Shown: positions 16,387-25,975, counted from the first letter of the stretch. The stretch: 64,000 bases of DNA from CAYREV01 sp964423345 (GCA_964423345.1 CAYREV010000002.1:1-64000); one strand, 5' to 3'. Notes: a model not told the origin generated them from the letters alone. Translations and numbers: made by a program.

Positions 16387-17464
16387 GCCAACCTTCTGGC
16401 CCCTTATCTTCGTTGTTGCCTTGGCATACGGCTGCGACTCCGTGGCCACCAATGAAACCGGTTCAAACACAGGGCCATCCGAATCGGACTGGTTGATTCC
16501 CAGGGAAGAAGTATTCAGGGCACAGAGCAAAGATGCCATCCCCTCTGTGGATGAGCCTAAATTCGCACCGGTGGATCAAATTGAATACGTTGCGGACGAC
16601 CGAATGGTACTGGGTGTAAAAGTTGAGGGCGAAGTGAGGGCTTATCCCATACAGGTATTGGACTGGCATGAAGTGGTCAATGATGAAATTAACGGTAAAC
16701 ATATCACAGTTACCTATTGCCCCCTTACGATTACCGGCATCGTCATCGAGCGATTTGGAACTGAGTATGGCGTTTCGGGACTCCTTTTCAGGAATAACCT
16801 GATCATGTACGATAGGAGGACCGGAAGCAGGTGGTCCCAGATGCAGATGAGATCCGTAAACGGACCCCAATCGGGTGATAATGCTACCTATTTGGATGTA
16901 ATTGAAACGACCTGGGCTACATGGAAAGAAATGTATCCCGACTCCAAAATACTGACATCCGATACCGGCTTTGACCGGAACTATGAAAGCTTTGCCTATG
17001 CCAATAACTATGGAACAAGTGGGGGGTCTATCTACTATCCCATTAAACATCCGGATGATCGACTGGAAAAGAAGGTGCGTGTTCACGGGGTTATAGGCAG
17101 CGAGGTTGCCGATGAAAAGGCTCCGGCAAAAGCGTACCAAATTCGCAATTTCGGAAAAGGGATCAACGTCATTCATGATCGGTTCCAGGGCGATTCTCTC
17201 GTGGTGGTGGGAAGTACCGAATTGAATTTTGCCGTCGCTTACAAAGCATCACCCAATAACAGTGTCTCCCTGAATTTTAAAGCGGTACAGGATAGCCTTC
17301 CCATAGTGATGAAAGACGGTGAAGGTAACAGATGGGATGTTTTCGGAACCGCGGTCGAGGGCCCCCGAAAAGGCGAACAGTTAAAGGCCGTCAGATCCTA
17401 CAACGGATTCTGGTTTGCATGGGCTGACTTTTTTCCCGGAATTGAGATCCATGACTACAACTAA
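16379..17464 (+). CDS. DUF3179 lipoprotein, second copy
   Basis: Paralogue of the first DUF3179 protein. A short signal ends in lipobox AYGC (Cys 19); the core again has WHEVVND (His 97) and VTYCPLTITG (Cys 114), YGVSGLLFRNNLIMYDR, SRWSQ and FWFAWADFF. I chose the ATG at MNKPTFW because a clean AGGAGG lies 8 bases upstream; an in-frame GTG nine bases earlier overlaps that Shine-Dalgarno sequence and is less likely. It overlaps the barrel gene by eight bases, so translation is coupled. Confidence 0.87.
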   Translation: MNKPTFWPLIFVVALAYGCDSVATNETGSNTGPSESDWLIPREEVFRAQSKDAIPSVDEPKFAPVDQIEYVADDRMVLGVKVEGEVRAYPIQVLDWHEVVNDEINGKHITVTYCPLTITGIVIERFGTEYGVSGLLFRNNLIMYDRRTGSRWSQMQMRSVNGPQSGDNATYLDVIETTWATWKEMYPDSKILTSDTGFDRNYESFAYANNYGTSGGSIYYPIKHPDDRLEKKVRVHGVIGSEVADEKAPAKAYQIRNFGKGINVIHDRFQGDSLVVVGSTELNFAVAYKASPNNSVSLNFKAVQDSLPIVMKDGEGNRWDVFGTAVEGPRKGEQLKAVRSYNGFWFAWADFFPGIEIHDYN

Positions 17465-17607
17465 GGTTGTAAGAACCGGGACTTTACGGCATAGGGTGAA
17501 TACACCAAGCTTACTCCATAGTTGCCACTCCATATTTTACCGCCCCTCCCTTTAGATGGTTTCCTTCTTTTTGATAAAAGACCATGCTACGAGGCACCTA
17601 TATAAAA

Positions 17608-17636
17608 AAAGCTCCCCCGGAAGTCGGGGGAGCTTT
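17608..17636. terminator. Bidirectional intrinsic terminator between DUF3179 cassette and susCD
   Basis: A perfect 12-base stem, AAAGCTCCCCCG pairing with CGGGGGAGCTTT around a 5-base loop. On the minus strand it is followed by seven T residues, making a strong terminator for susD; on the plus strand the tail is TTTATAT, weaker but usable for the convergent cassette. Confidence 0.92.
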
Positions 17637-17663
17637 ATATGCTTTGTTAAAGCAGTGAGATAA

Positions 17664-19175
17664 TTAATTCTGATCCCACCAGAATCTTGAGGTATTGCTG
17701 TCATTTGAAGGTGACAGTTTTTGCACACCGTCATTGTAATTCTGGGTGTTGACCCCGGATTCGGTGCTGGGATACAGATACCTTCTCGGAATGTTTCCGT
17801 CGTTGAACGGCTCGGGCGACGGTATCAGTCCGGGGACACCTGTTCGTCTCCATTCGGACCATGCGTCAAAGCCCATGGGGAACAGAGCGACCCATTTTTC
17901 TTCCGCTATTACCTGTTGAATGCCCACGTTACCGGCGTCGATAACGCGCTGGGCTGCGAAAGCTGAGCCATCGGTCTGCAAGTCACCCGATGAAGCCGAA
18001 CCGTCGTCCCAATGCGCTTCGATAGTCGCATAGGATGCCTCAATACCACTTTGCAACATGGCTTGGGCATTTTCAGACGTCCAGCCCATGGCAGCAGCTT
18101 CCGCCCTGTTCAGGTAGGTATAAGCTGCCGTCATATAGGGCAACGGAGCAGCGGTACCGTCACTGGTAAAACCAATATCCGAACTTATGTTTGAAAATGG
18201 CCCTGACCCTTCAGGGTAAGATCCCAAACCATAAGGACGGCCATCCAGGCTGGGATCGTCGGCGAAGACGTCCAGGCGGCTGTCGTAATTGCTATTGGAA
18301 TAGGTGATGGTGGACCCGTCAGCCTGACCTTTCAAAGCGTCGGTAAACGGCAATGACATGTTGTAATCAGCAGGCCGGAATGCCGAGAGCGGGTTTTCAG
18401 CTCCCGGTGCATTGGCATGCTCGTACCACATTTCATCCGCTACGCTTTCAATGACTCCCGCGGGGTGACCAAGGGCCGCTGCAAATTCAGTGGCCGCATA
18501 CTCACCGCTGCCGGGATATTTTTTGGTAAGCTGTATGGTCAGCGACAGAATGAAAGAGTTTGCAAACTTCTTCCATTTTGTTACATCGCCTCCGTAAACA
18601 GCATCTCCGGTCGGCCCGAGCTTGCTGGCATCGAGCATATCCCGGGCTGCCTTGACCTCCTCAACAACACCTTTATAGATGGCTTCCTGGTTGTCGTAAG
18701 AAGGGGAGACGCTTTCTCCCAGAGCTTCGGAGTAAGGCACGGGACCCCACGTATCGGTAATCCGTTTCCAAATTAGGGCGCCGAATAACTTCGCCACCCC
18801 TATCTGGTTTTCGGGTGCTCCGAACGTTAAGGTCAATTCGTCGACCTCCTCCTCTGAATTTACTCTGACGATCTCTTCGAGATTGCTGAGGGTTGTCATG
18901 TAGTACCACTGCCACGATGCAGGTGCTTCATTATACCGCTGCTCATCTGTATATACATTTTGAGATTGATACTGTACATACAGAGTGGGCTTGGAGAAAT
19001 AATCCCTGCCCGAGAGCGTAAAGAATCGGTTCATGGCACCGGCCATCAACCCTTCGGTATTAGCCGAAGTAACTGCATCGTCATCGGAATTCACATCTCC
19101 GAAATCAACGTTCGTGTCGCATGCTGATACGATCAGCAGACACGTCAGTAATTGTAATATGATTAGTTTCTTCAT
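17664..19175 (-). CDS. SusD/RagB-family outer-membrane lipoprotein
   Basis: Surface lipoprotein that captures an oligomeric nutrient (glycan or peptide) and closes over its SusC partner. The signal peptide ends in lipobox VSAC (Cys 19). The protein is 503 residues, rich in Asp, Ser and Trp, with helical repeats at about 60-220 and a conserved YLNRAEAAAMGW segment near residue 350, fitting the SusD-like group with RagB-type TPR helices. It begins 13 bases after susC. No glycosidase or peptidase gene is next to the pair, so the nutrient cannot be named. Confidence 0.9.
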   Translation of the reverse strand: MKKLIILQLLTCLLIVSACDTNVDFGDVNSDDDAVTSANTEGLMAGAMNRFFTLSGRDYFSKPTLYVQYQSQNVYTDEQRYNEAPASWQWYYMTTLSNLEEIVRVNSEEEVDELTLTFGAPENQIGVAKLFGALIWKRITDTWGPVPYSEALGESVSPSYDNQEAIYKGVVEEVKAARDMLDASKLGPTGDAVYGGDVTKWKKFANSFILSLTIQLTKKYPGSGEYAATEFAAALGHPAGVIESVADEMWYEHANAPGAENPLSAFRPADYNMSLPFTDALKGQADGSTITYSNSNYDSRLDVFADDPSLDGRPYGLGSYPEGSGPFSNISSDIGFTSDGTAAPLPYMTAAYTYLNRAEAAAMGWTSENAQAMLQSGIEASYATIEAHWDDGSASSGDLQTDGSAFAAQRVIDAGNVGIQQVIAEEKWVALFPMGFDAWSEWRRTGVPGLIPSPEPFNDGNIPRRYLYPSTESGVNTQNYNDGVQKLSPSNDSNTSRFWWDQN

Positions 19176-19188
19176 CTTTACTACCTAT

Positions 19189-22100
19189 TTAAAATGTTAA
19201 CTTTACATTAAATCCATAACTCCTGGTTCCGGGAAGCTGACCGTTTTCACCGTAAGGTTCTGCCAGCTCCGAGGGATCCCAGTTGTGCTTGTTGTCCTCT
19301 GCAAGAGCTATCATGAGCACATTCCTTCCTACTACACCGACGGTTGCCGACTTGACAAATCCGCCGAGCATCTCTTGGGAAAGAGTGTAATTAAGGCTCA
19401 GCTCTCTCAGCTTCACATAGCTTGCGTCATGGATAAATGGCTCGGCCAGACGGTTTGAGTACCACTGCTTGAAATAGGTCTGTGCAGGCACATACATATC
19501 AACAGAAGCACCGCTTTCGGTTTGTCCGACCATATGAACACCACCGCCATCCGCTACGGGATCACGTACGGGATTGCCTTGATCGTTAAGTCCGGCTGTC
19601 TCTTCAAGGAGTCCCGAGTAGGTACCCCAGTTTTCAGACAGCGAGAAGAACTTACCGCCTTTCTGGAAATCGATAGCGGTTGTCAGACTTACGTTTTTAT
19701 AGGAGAAGGTGTTGATGAATCCACCGGTCCAGTCGGGCAGAACACTTCCGAAGAATTTATTCTGCTGAACGACATAGGTACCGTCGGGATTCAGTAAAGG
19801 CCTTCCCTGGTCATCCAGTACGTAACCTGCACCTCTCAGCTGACCCCACTCCTCGTTAAGTTTGTGGGTGAGGAAAGCGAAACCGAATGCAGAGTTGCGG
19901 CCCAATTCGTAGGTATCCAGGCCTTCCGGCAGTTCGGTAACGATGGTTCGGTTCTTGGCAAAGTTAAGGGTAGCATCCCAACGGAAATCCGCAGTTCTTA
20001 CCGGTACACCGTTGAGGCTCACTTCAATACCGGTTCGTTCCGAAGACCCTGCATTGGTCAGGAAATCCTGTGCACCGGTTGCAGTGGAGAGCGAAACGCC
20101 GATAATCTCATCTTTCCGGGTCTCTTTATAGAAGGTGGCATTTAAGCCGATCTTGTCATCAAAGAAACGCAGGTCCAGCCCAGCTTCAAAAGAGGAATTG
20201 AGCGCCGGTTTTATATCCGGATCAATTCGTGTCCTGTCTGTATAGAGCAGGGGCACAGTCTCTCCTGATTTCGGGTTGGTATAAGAATTTCCGGAAAGGT
20301 CATAACTGCCGAGAATACGCTCGGCATCTACGTCATTACCAACCTGGGCCCAGCCCGCACGGAACTTACCGTACGACAGGCTGTTCACATCTATCAGTTC
20401 GGTAAATACGAACGACAGACCAACGGACGGATATCCGTAACCGTTATTGTCTGCCGGCAGAGCAGAACTCCAGTCCTGGCGATAGGTACCGTCCAGGTAA
20501 ATAAAGTCTTTATAACCTATCGTTGTCTTGGCATAAAGACTGAATACGTTTTTATCCCAGTTCCGCTCGACAGGCGTTACCCTTTCTCTCGAGTTGCTGT
20601 ACTGATAGACATTGGGAATAATCAGTCCACCGCTCTGGGTATTGCCCCTGTCCATCTGGGCGCTGAATCGATCGAAATGCTCCACACGCATGGTACTACC
20701 ACCGAATGCATTCACATTCCAGTCACCATAGTCAGCCTGGTAGTTGAGCCGGGCGCTGTAATCGTTTTCGGTCAGTTCGGTATTGAATTGGCCGAAACTG
20801 TTTACCCAGCTGGTGTACAGGTTGGGGGCGGCAGAAAATTCAAAGGTGTAGGGAAGTTCCCAACGATATTTAAAAATCTGCCGGGTGGTGTTGGCATTCA
20901 CCGAAAGTGCCCACTGGTCGTTAAATTCATAAGTGGCTTCAAGATTGGCTAACAGGTTATCCCTGTTTCGCGTTTTATTGAAATCATCTTGCCACTTATA
21001 GGGATTAAACCAGAATACGGGCTTATGATATGTTGAGCCAAGGGAATAGATATCGGGACCCCACCAGTTCCAGGAAGCCTGAATGCCTTCGGGGGTCGTC
21101 AGGTTTCGATACTCCCTCATCTTAGACATGTTCATGTTACGGGCAAACCAGGAGTTGAAGGAACCGGATGTCTGGTTACCGTATCCGTCACTTCGAACTT
21201 CCCCGGTTACTTCCTGAAGGGTATACTTGACGTTGGCACTTACCTTAAGCTGTTCCGTTACATCGTAACTGAACCTGCCGCTGGTGTAATGCTTGGTCAG
21301 GTTTGAATAGGGAAGCAGTCCGCCCTGCGCCTGGTTGGTGTAGGAAATACGCGCAGAAGACCGGTCCGTAGAATAGTTCACGGCCAGTCCCGCCTTGTTG
21401 GTGACGCCCGTATCGTAAAAGTTCCTTACGTTATCGGGTTGCGCTTCATACGGTATGGTTTTGCCATATTCCGGGCTGTCGGGCCACCATGCATACCAGG
21501 GAACATATTGCCTGCCGTCAAATTTCGGGCCCCAGCTTTCATCGGCATAGGCACTGAAAATGTACTCTTTTCCATCCAGCGGTTCAAAATAACTGGGAAA
21601 GGGAGTACCAAAGACACTACCCGCGCTAAAATCAAGAGTGGTCCACTCGGAAGCACCGCCATAACCCTGGCCGTACTCGTTCTGGAATTCAGGCAGGTAG
21701 GCAACCTTGTCGAAAGTCAGCGAGTTGGTAATCTCCACGCTCACTCCCTTGTTGTCCTTCTTCGTTGTTATAAGTACCACGCCGTTCTCACCCCGTTGGC
21801 CGTACAATGCCGTAGCATTCGGGCCTTTCAGCACGTTGATGTTGGCAACATTGTTCATGTCAATAATATTGGGGTTGGAAACGGGGACACCGTCCACAAC
21901 ATAAAGCGGTTCAGCCAGTTCATTGGTTAATGAAATAGCACCCCTGATCCTTATGTCGCCAAAAGCTCCCAGCTTGGATCCGGCTTGTCCAACAATTTGG
22001 ACACCGGCAATCTTACCGGCAAGACCGGTTTTAATATTATCGACTTGAGTAATGTTCAGCTGTTCTTCCGATACCTCCTGGGAAGAGAAGGAAATGGTAT

Positions 22101-22461
22101 TTTGGTCAACTTCCTGACCAAGAGCACTTACAACCACTTCGCCCAGGTTAATGCCGGACTCAAGGCTGAAATCCTCTTCAACAGATCCGGAAGAAACTTC
22201 CACGCTTCTGGTGGCTCTGTTGTAACCGATATAGGTTACACGAACCGTGTAGGTACCGGCGGGAATTTCCGTAATTTCATATTCACCGTCAGTATTTGTC
22301 GCTGCACCTCGACCCAGCTCAACGATATACACGTTGGCGCCTGCCAAGGTTTCTCCAGTTTTAGCATCCGTAACCGTCCCTGTTAAACTACCGGCCTGCC
22401 CTAAAGCAGTTCCGACAGCAAAGAGACATACAAATGCCAATGATAGTAGCTTTCTAAGCAT
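19189..22461 (-). CDS. SusC/RagA-family TonB-linked outer-membrane receptor
   Basis: TonB-dependent transporter importing the ligand bound by SusD. From the chosen Met (MLRKLLSLAF) there is a signal peptide, a carboxypeptidase-D-like regulatory domain (about 25-110, with GTVTDAKTGETLAGANVY), a plug domain with IRGAISL, LYVVDGVPV and ALYGQRGENGVVLITT (about 170-235), and a long barrel ending in FNVKLTF, with a C-terminal Phe. An in-frame ATG 24 codons upstream gives no signal peptide and was rejected. It is first in the susCD operon. Confidence 0.94.
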   Translation of the reverse strand: MLRKLLSLAFVCLFAVGTALGQAGSLTGTVTDAKTGETLAGANVYIVELGRGAATNTDGEYEITEIPAGTYTVRVTYIGYNRATRSVEVSSGSVEEDFSLESGINLGEVVVSALGQEVDQNTISFSSQEVSEEQLNITQVDNIKTGLAGKIAGVQIVGQAGSKLGAFGDIRIRGAISLTNELAEPLYVVDGVPVSNPNIIDMNNVANINVLKGPNATALYGQRGENGVVLITTKKDNKGVSVEITNSLTFDKVAYLPEFQNEYGQGYGGASEWTTLDFSAGSVFGTPFPSYFEPLDGKEYIFSAYADESWGPKFDGRQYVPWYAWWPDSPEYGKTIPYEAQPDNVRNFYDTGVTNKAGLAVNYSTDRSSARISYTNQAQGGLLPYSNLTKHYTSGRFSYDVTEQLKVSANVKYTLQEVTGEVRSDGYGNQTSGSFNSWFARNMNMSKMREYRNLTTPEGIQASWNWWGPDIYSLGSTYHKPVFWFNPYKWQDDFNKTRNRDNLLANLEATYEFNDQWALSVNANTTRQIFKYRWELPYTFEFSAAPNLYTSWVNSFGQFNTELTENDYSARLNYQADYGDWNVNAFGGSTMRVEHFDRFSAQMDRGNTQSGGLIIPNVYQYSNSRERVTPVERNWDKNVFSLYAKTTIGYKDFIYLDGTYRQDWSSALPADNNGYGYPSVGLSFVFTELIDVNSLSYGKFRAGWAQVGNDVDAERILGSYDLSGNSYTNPKSGETVPLLYTDRTRIDPDIKPALNSSFEAGLDLRFFDDKIGLNATFYKETRKDEIIGVSLSTATGAQDFLTNAGSSERTGIEVSLNGVPVRTADFRWDATLNFAKNRTIVTELPEGLDTYELGRNSAFGFAFLTHKLNEEWGQLRGAGYVLDDQGRPLLNPDGTYVVQQNKFFGSVLPDWTGGFINTFSYKNVSLTTAIDFQKGGKFFSLSENWGTYSGLLEETAGLNDQGNPVRDPVADGGGVHMVGQTESGASVDMYVPAQTYFKQWYSNRLAEPFIHDASYVKLRELSLNYTLSQEMLGGFVKSATVGVVGRNVLMIALAEDNKHNWDPSELAEPYGENGQLPGTRSYGFNVKLTF

Positions 22462-22504
22462 AAATAACCTCGCTTCGCATTTATTGTTATTATTATGTGA
22501 GTAT

Positions 22505-22544
22505 TGCAGTCTTAAAACTGCACTTTTAGCCACCTAAGGCTAAA
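22505..22544 (-). promoter_or_regulatory. Two tandem hairpins in the susC leader
   Basis: Two short perfect inverted repeats lie side by side upstream of the susC ATG: TGCAGT/ACTGCA (22505-22510 with 22517-22522) and TTTAGCC/GGCTAAA (22525-22531 with 22538-22544), each with a 6-base loop. They could be leader RNA structures or protein-binding sites. No regulator gene is adjacent. Confidence 0.35.
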
Positions 22545-22732
22545 CATTTTTTTACAATATGCAAAATCTTTTAATATAAGCAGGCAAAGCCGTTATAAAC
22601 GGAAAGAATACAGGTTGAACCGGCCGTCATATTTCAACATATCCAGCAATTAATCTCATCATGCCGGAAATGTCTCTTTCCTGTATTGAATAAAAAATTA
22701 TACATTTTTTCAAACGGCCTGATTACAATACG

Positions 22733-23146
22733 CTAATCTGTTTTAATTACAATTACGCCGCTTCCTCCTTCCATGCCATAAATGGATGCCCGGGAAGCGG
22801 GTATCGCTTCAACGGAGATAATACTCCCTTTTGAAACCATGCTGGAAACCCGGGAAAAGTTATGTCCCACTTTTTGACCGTTTAATATAAACAGAGGCTG
22901 ATCCTCGTCATTCGTAACCGACATGTTGCCCCGTATGGTTACACTTAAATTGCCTCCGCTCCCAATGACCTTAACCGAACTTAACCTTCTCAGGTAGTCT
23001 TCCAGGGTCAAATTATCATTTGTGCTTGATACCTTGTCCTTTGTCTCGGTAGTTGACTGGGTACCGCTGCCCGTGGAGGCACACCCCGTGATTAAGGCCA
23101 AAGTGGAAACCAAAGAGAGGGAAATTCCAAATATGAGCCACTTCAT
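22733..23146 (-). CDS. Free-standing TonB-plug-domain lipoprotein
   Basis: A 137-residue lipoprotein (lipobox LITGC, Cys 22) whose mature part resembles only the plug domain of SusC-type receptors: VTIRGNMSV, PLFILNGQKV, ISVEAIPASRASIYG and GSGVIVIKTD line up with IRGAISL, PLYVVDGVPV, INVLKGPNATALYG and NGVVLITTK of the neighbouring SusC. There is no barrel and no TonB box. It lies upstream of susC on the same strand with about 270 bases between, so it may have its own transcript. Its function is unknown; such stand-alone plugs might block or gate a receptor. Confidence 0.78.
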   Translation of the reverse strand: MKWLIFGISLSLVSTLALITGCASTGSGTQSTTETKDKVSSTNDNLTLEDYLRRLSSVKVIGSGGNLSVTIRGNMSVTNDEDQPLFILNGQKVGHNFSRVSSMVSKGSIISVEAIPASRASIYGMEGGSGVIVIKTD

Positions 23147-23360
23147 AACAACAAAGGTTACTTAAGGTTGGACTATTACCTTTATATATATAATAAAGTA
23201 ATGGGTGAAAATAAAGGGAATACACCCTCTAATTGATGCTTTTCCCCGGCCTATCTATCCCCCACGGTGAGATAAACTGCAGCTGTGAAGTCCGAATGCA
23301 GAGGACTCCGGCCTGAAGGACGCCCATATTAAATTAAACCGGATGAATTTCCCCGGAAAC

Positions 23361-24119
23361 CTAAAGGAAAAGATTCAATGCGTTGGATGAGGTAACGGAC
23401 TCAACCTCCTCCCCGCTCATCTCTTTCACCTCTGCCAGCCTGGCGGCTACATGACCCACATACGCCGGCTCATTTCGTTTCCCCCGGTGGGGTACGGGGG
23501 CAAGATAGGGCGCATCGGTTTCCAGGATCATTTTGTCGACGGGAAGCTGTGCTACCGATTCATCCACCCCTGCATTTTTAAACGTAAGCACCCCGCCTAT
23601 ACCCAGGCAGAGCCCAAGGTCTATGGCCCGCCTTCCTTCTTCCACGGACCCGTTAAAACAGTGCCAGACGCCCTTCAGACTTCCATCCTGCTCCTCTTCG
23701 ATGATAGACAGCAGGTCGCCGGTGCTCTCCCTGTTGTGCAATACGATGGGCTTGCCGGCACCTTTTGCCACCCGGCAGTGAAGCCGCAGGCTTTCCTGCT
23801 GCTCCTTTTTGTAATCGCTGCTCCAGTAATAGTCAAGGCCCGTTTCCCCCACGGCCACTATATCCTCCCTGGCACACCATTCTGCAAGAGTATCTTCACC
23901 CACCTTCCCGCCCTCGTTGATTTCCGTAGGATGCAGGCCTGCCATTTTGTGGAATTGTATATCCTCATGCGCCAACCGGTCCATCTTTGGAAGGGAATCA
24001 AAATTGATGGCCGGCATGAAGATATGCTCCACCCCAGCCTTGGCTGCACGATTCAATACTGATTCCAGGTCATCCTCAAACTGTTCCAGGTAGATATGGC
24101 AATGGGTATCTATAAGCAC
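23361..24119 (-). CDS. tatD: TatD-family metal-dependent DNase
   Basis: TIM-barrel metallo-hydrolase of the TatD family, with 3'-5' exonuclease activity in characterised members. Metal ligands are visible: THCH at residues 5-8, the Glu of VAVGETGLDYYW, His of IVLHNR, His of VWHCFNGS and Asp of ILETDAPYLAP. The length of 252 is standard. It stands alone on the minus strand between the sugar-kinase gene and the plug lipoprotein. The cellular role is probably DNA repair or turnover. Confidence 0.93.
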   Translation of the reverse strand: MLIDTHCHIYLEQFEDDLESVLNRAAKAGVEHIFMPAINFDSLPKMDRLAHEDIQFHKMAGLHPTEINEGGKVGEDTLAEWCAREDIVAVGETGLDYYWSSDYKKEQQESLRLHCRVAKGAGKPIVLHNRESTGDLLSIIEEEQDGSLKGVWHCFNGSVEEGRRAIDLGLCLGIGGVLTFKNAGVDESVAQLPVDKMILETDAPYLAPVPHRGKRNEPAYVGHVAARLAEVKEMSGEEVESVTSSNALNLFL

Positions 24120-24218
24120 GTTAATTCAGCTCTTTGAATTTTAGAAGGGGCAAGTGATGCAGCATCAGGCCGCGAAGCTACAAATCGCAAATAGCAAAAA
24201 TTAGAAATATAACGCCTG

Positions 24219-25058
24219 TTACCGGGAGTGGTATTCCACCAGCCGTTCCATGGGCTTCTTCACAAACAGTCCGGGCTTCATCCCATTTTCCCTTAATATT
24301 TCGGATATAAGGTCCTGATGGGCATAAGCCACCGAACCCACAAAACGCACCTCGTAGGACGTAGCGTCCTCATATTTCATAACTATGCGTGTGATGAAAT
24401 CTTCAAATCCCTCCCGCAGCATCTTCCTTATAAATGGATGGCTGCTGTGATCTCCCAAAAAAGCCCCGTACGAGGCAATGAACCTGCTTTTCTGGGGATT
24501 ATCGTACAATCCCTTCGTAATATATTCCAAGGACATATTGTAGTTCTTCTCCAGGTCATCCACCAGGTCGTCCGGGATTTCATATCGAAAATAACTGTTA
24601 ATCAGTTTCTTCCCGAAGTACCCGGCGCTTCCCTCATCCCCCAGAATAAAAGCCAGGGAGGGAATGTGCTTTATGATCTTGTCGCCGTCGTACAGGCAGG
24701 AGTTCGAACCCGTACCCAGAATACAGGCAATGCCGGAGTCATCAAAAAAGCAGGCACGGGCCGCCGCCAGCAGATCGTGAAAAACATTAATAGACGCATC
24801 CGGAAATCGATCGGTAATGGCATTATAAACGATAGCCTTCTTCTCTTCACTGTCACAACCCGCCCCGTAAAAGTGGATATGCCCCACCTGTTGATTATTC
24901 AGCTTGGGCTCCAGGCTGTTTTCCACAACTCGTTTAATACTGCCCGTGGTATGGTAGTAGGGGTTTAATCCTTCCGTCGTGATTTTAGAAGTGCCTTTAT
25001 CCGTTTTCAGACACCATTCCGTTTTAGTGGCGCCGCTGTCAGCAATTAAAATAGCCAT
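24219..25058 (-). CDS. BadF/BcrA/BcrD-type ATPase, probable N-acetylglucosamine or MurNAc kinase
   Basis: ASKHA-fold kinase of the eukaryotic-like GlcNAc-kinase group. The phosphate-1 loop DSGATKTEW is at residues 7-15, the phosphate-2 region ILGTGSNSCLYD at about 112-123, and GDEGSAGYFGKKL follows. The 279-residue length fits a cytosolic amino-sugar kinase rather than a reductase-activating ATPase, which carries Fe-S cysteines not seen here. It could phosphorylate GlcNAc or MurNAc released from cell wall; a NamZ-type muramidase gene is elsewhere in the window, so recycling is plausible. It diverges from the tryptophan dioxygenase gene. Confidence 0.8.
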   Translation of the reverse strand: MAILIADSGATKTEWCLKTDKGTSKITTEGLNPYYHTTGSIKRVVENSLEPKLNNQQVGHIHFYGAGCDSEEKKAIVYNAITDRFPDASINVFHDLLAAARACFFDDSGIACILGTGSNSCLYDGDKIIKHIPSLAFILGDEGSAGYFGKKLINSYFRYEIPDDLVDDLEKNYNMSLEYITKGLYDNPQKSRFIASYGAFLGDHSSHPFIRKMLREGFEDFITRIVMKYEDATSYEVRFVGSVAYAHQDLISEILRENGMKPGLFVKKPMERLVEYHSR

Positions 25059-25152
25059 TAAAATCCTTTCAGTTTAAATTCCGGGCAAAACTAATCATTA
25101 TTTACCAGATCCCGTAAAAGTATTGGTCATAGAGACTGAATAATATTCTGCC

Positions 25153-25158
25153 TATAAT
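25153..25158 (+). promoter_or_regulatory. Candidate -10 box of the kynurenine genes
   Basis: A perfect TATAAT lies 34 bases before the tryptophan dioxygenase ATG. No good -35 hexamer is found at 16-18 bases, so this is a weak pattern match. Confidence 0.25.
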
Positions 25159-25192
25159 CGTAACTCTTGAATGTATCAAAAAACCCCTGTTC

Positions 25193-25975
25193 ATGAAACT
25201 AACTTACAGTGATTACCTGAACATTGACAAGCTGCTCTCCCTGCAGGAATTTCGTTCGGAAACGGAAGAGCACGACGAAATGCTATTTATCATTATTCAC
25301 CAAACCTATGAACTATGGTTTAAACAGATTTTGCATGAATTCGGAAAACTCCGGCTTGACCTGCACGACGGGGAAACATGGAAGGCGGTAAAAACGATGG
25401 ACCGGGTACTCACCATACTCAAAACCATGGTTGCCCAAATCGATATTCTTGAAACCATGACTCCCCTCGAGTTTAACAGCTTCAGGGGGTTCCTTGACGA
25501 GGCCAGTGGATTTCAATCCGTACAGTTTCGTGAAATAGAAATTCTTTGCGGACTCCGTTCTCCCCATATGATCAAGGCACATGAACATCAGCCGCACTAT
25601 GTAGACCGCCTTAAAAAACGAATGGACGAAACCACCCTCTGGGAAAGCTTCTGCCGCTACCTGCAGCAGCAGGGGTATGAAGTCGAAACTCCCTCCCGAA
25701 CACGTGAGCAGGGACTGCTTTACGAAACCAGCAGGGGCCTCCAGGATACGCTTATCGACATAATGAAAAATGATCCCGAAACCGCACTGCTCTGCGAGCT
25801 ATTTGTAGATTTTGACGAAGGCATGCAGGAGTGGCGCTATCGACATGTCAAGATGGTCGAACGAACCATTGGCAACAAGATGGGTACCGGAGGATCCAGC
25901 GGGGTGGAATACCTTCGCGGGACGTTACACCAGCGAATTTTTCCCGACCTCTGGGAAATAAGGTCGGAGATCTGA
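25193..25975 (+). CDS. kynA: Tryptophan 2,3-dioxygenase
   Basis: Haem enzyme opening the indole ring of L-tryptophan to N-formylkynurenine. The active-site motif IHQTYELWFKQ (about residues 36-46) and the C-terminal HVKMVERTIGNKMGTGGSSG with the proximal haem His are both present; 260 residues is about usual. Kynureninase follows 126 bases downstream. No arylformamidase gene (kynB) lies between or next to them, so the formyl group must be removed by an enzyme encoded elsewhere or without a dedicated one. Confidence 0.95.
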   Translation: MKLTYSDYLNIDKLLSLQEFRSETEEHDEMLFIIIHQTYELWFKQILHEFGKLRLDLHDGETWKAVKTMDRVLTILKTMVAQIDILETMTPLEFNSFRGFLDEASGFQSVQFREIEILCGLRSPHMIKAHEHQPHYVDRLKKRMDETTLWESFCRYLQQQGYEVETPSRTREQGLLYETSRGLQDTLIDIMKNDPETALLCELFVDFDEGMQEWRYRHVKMVERTIGNKMGTGGSSGVEYLRGTLHQRIFPDLWEIRSEI

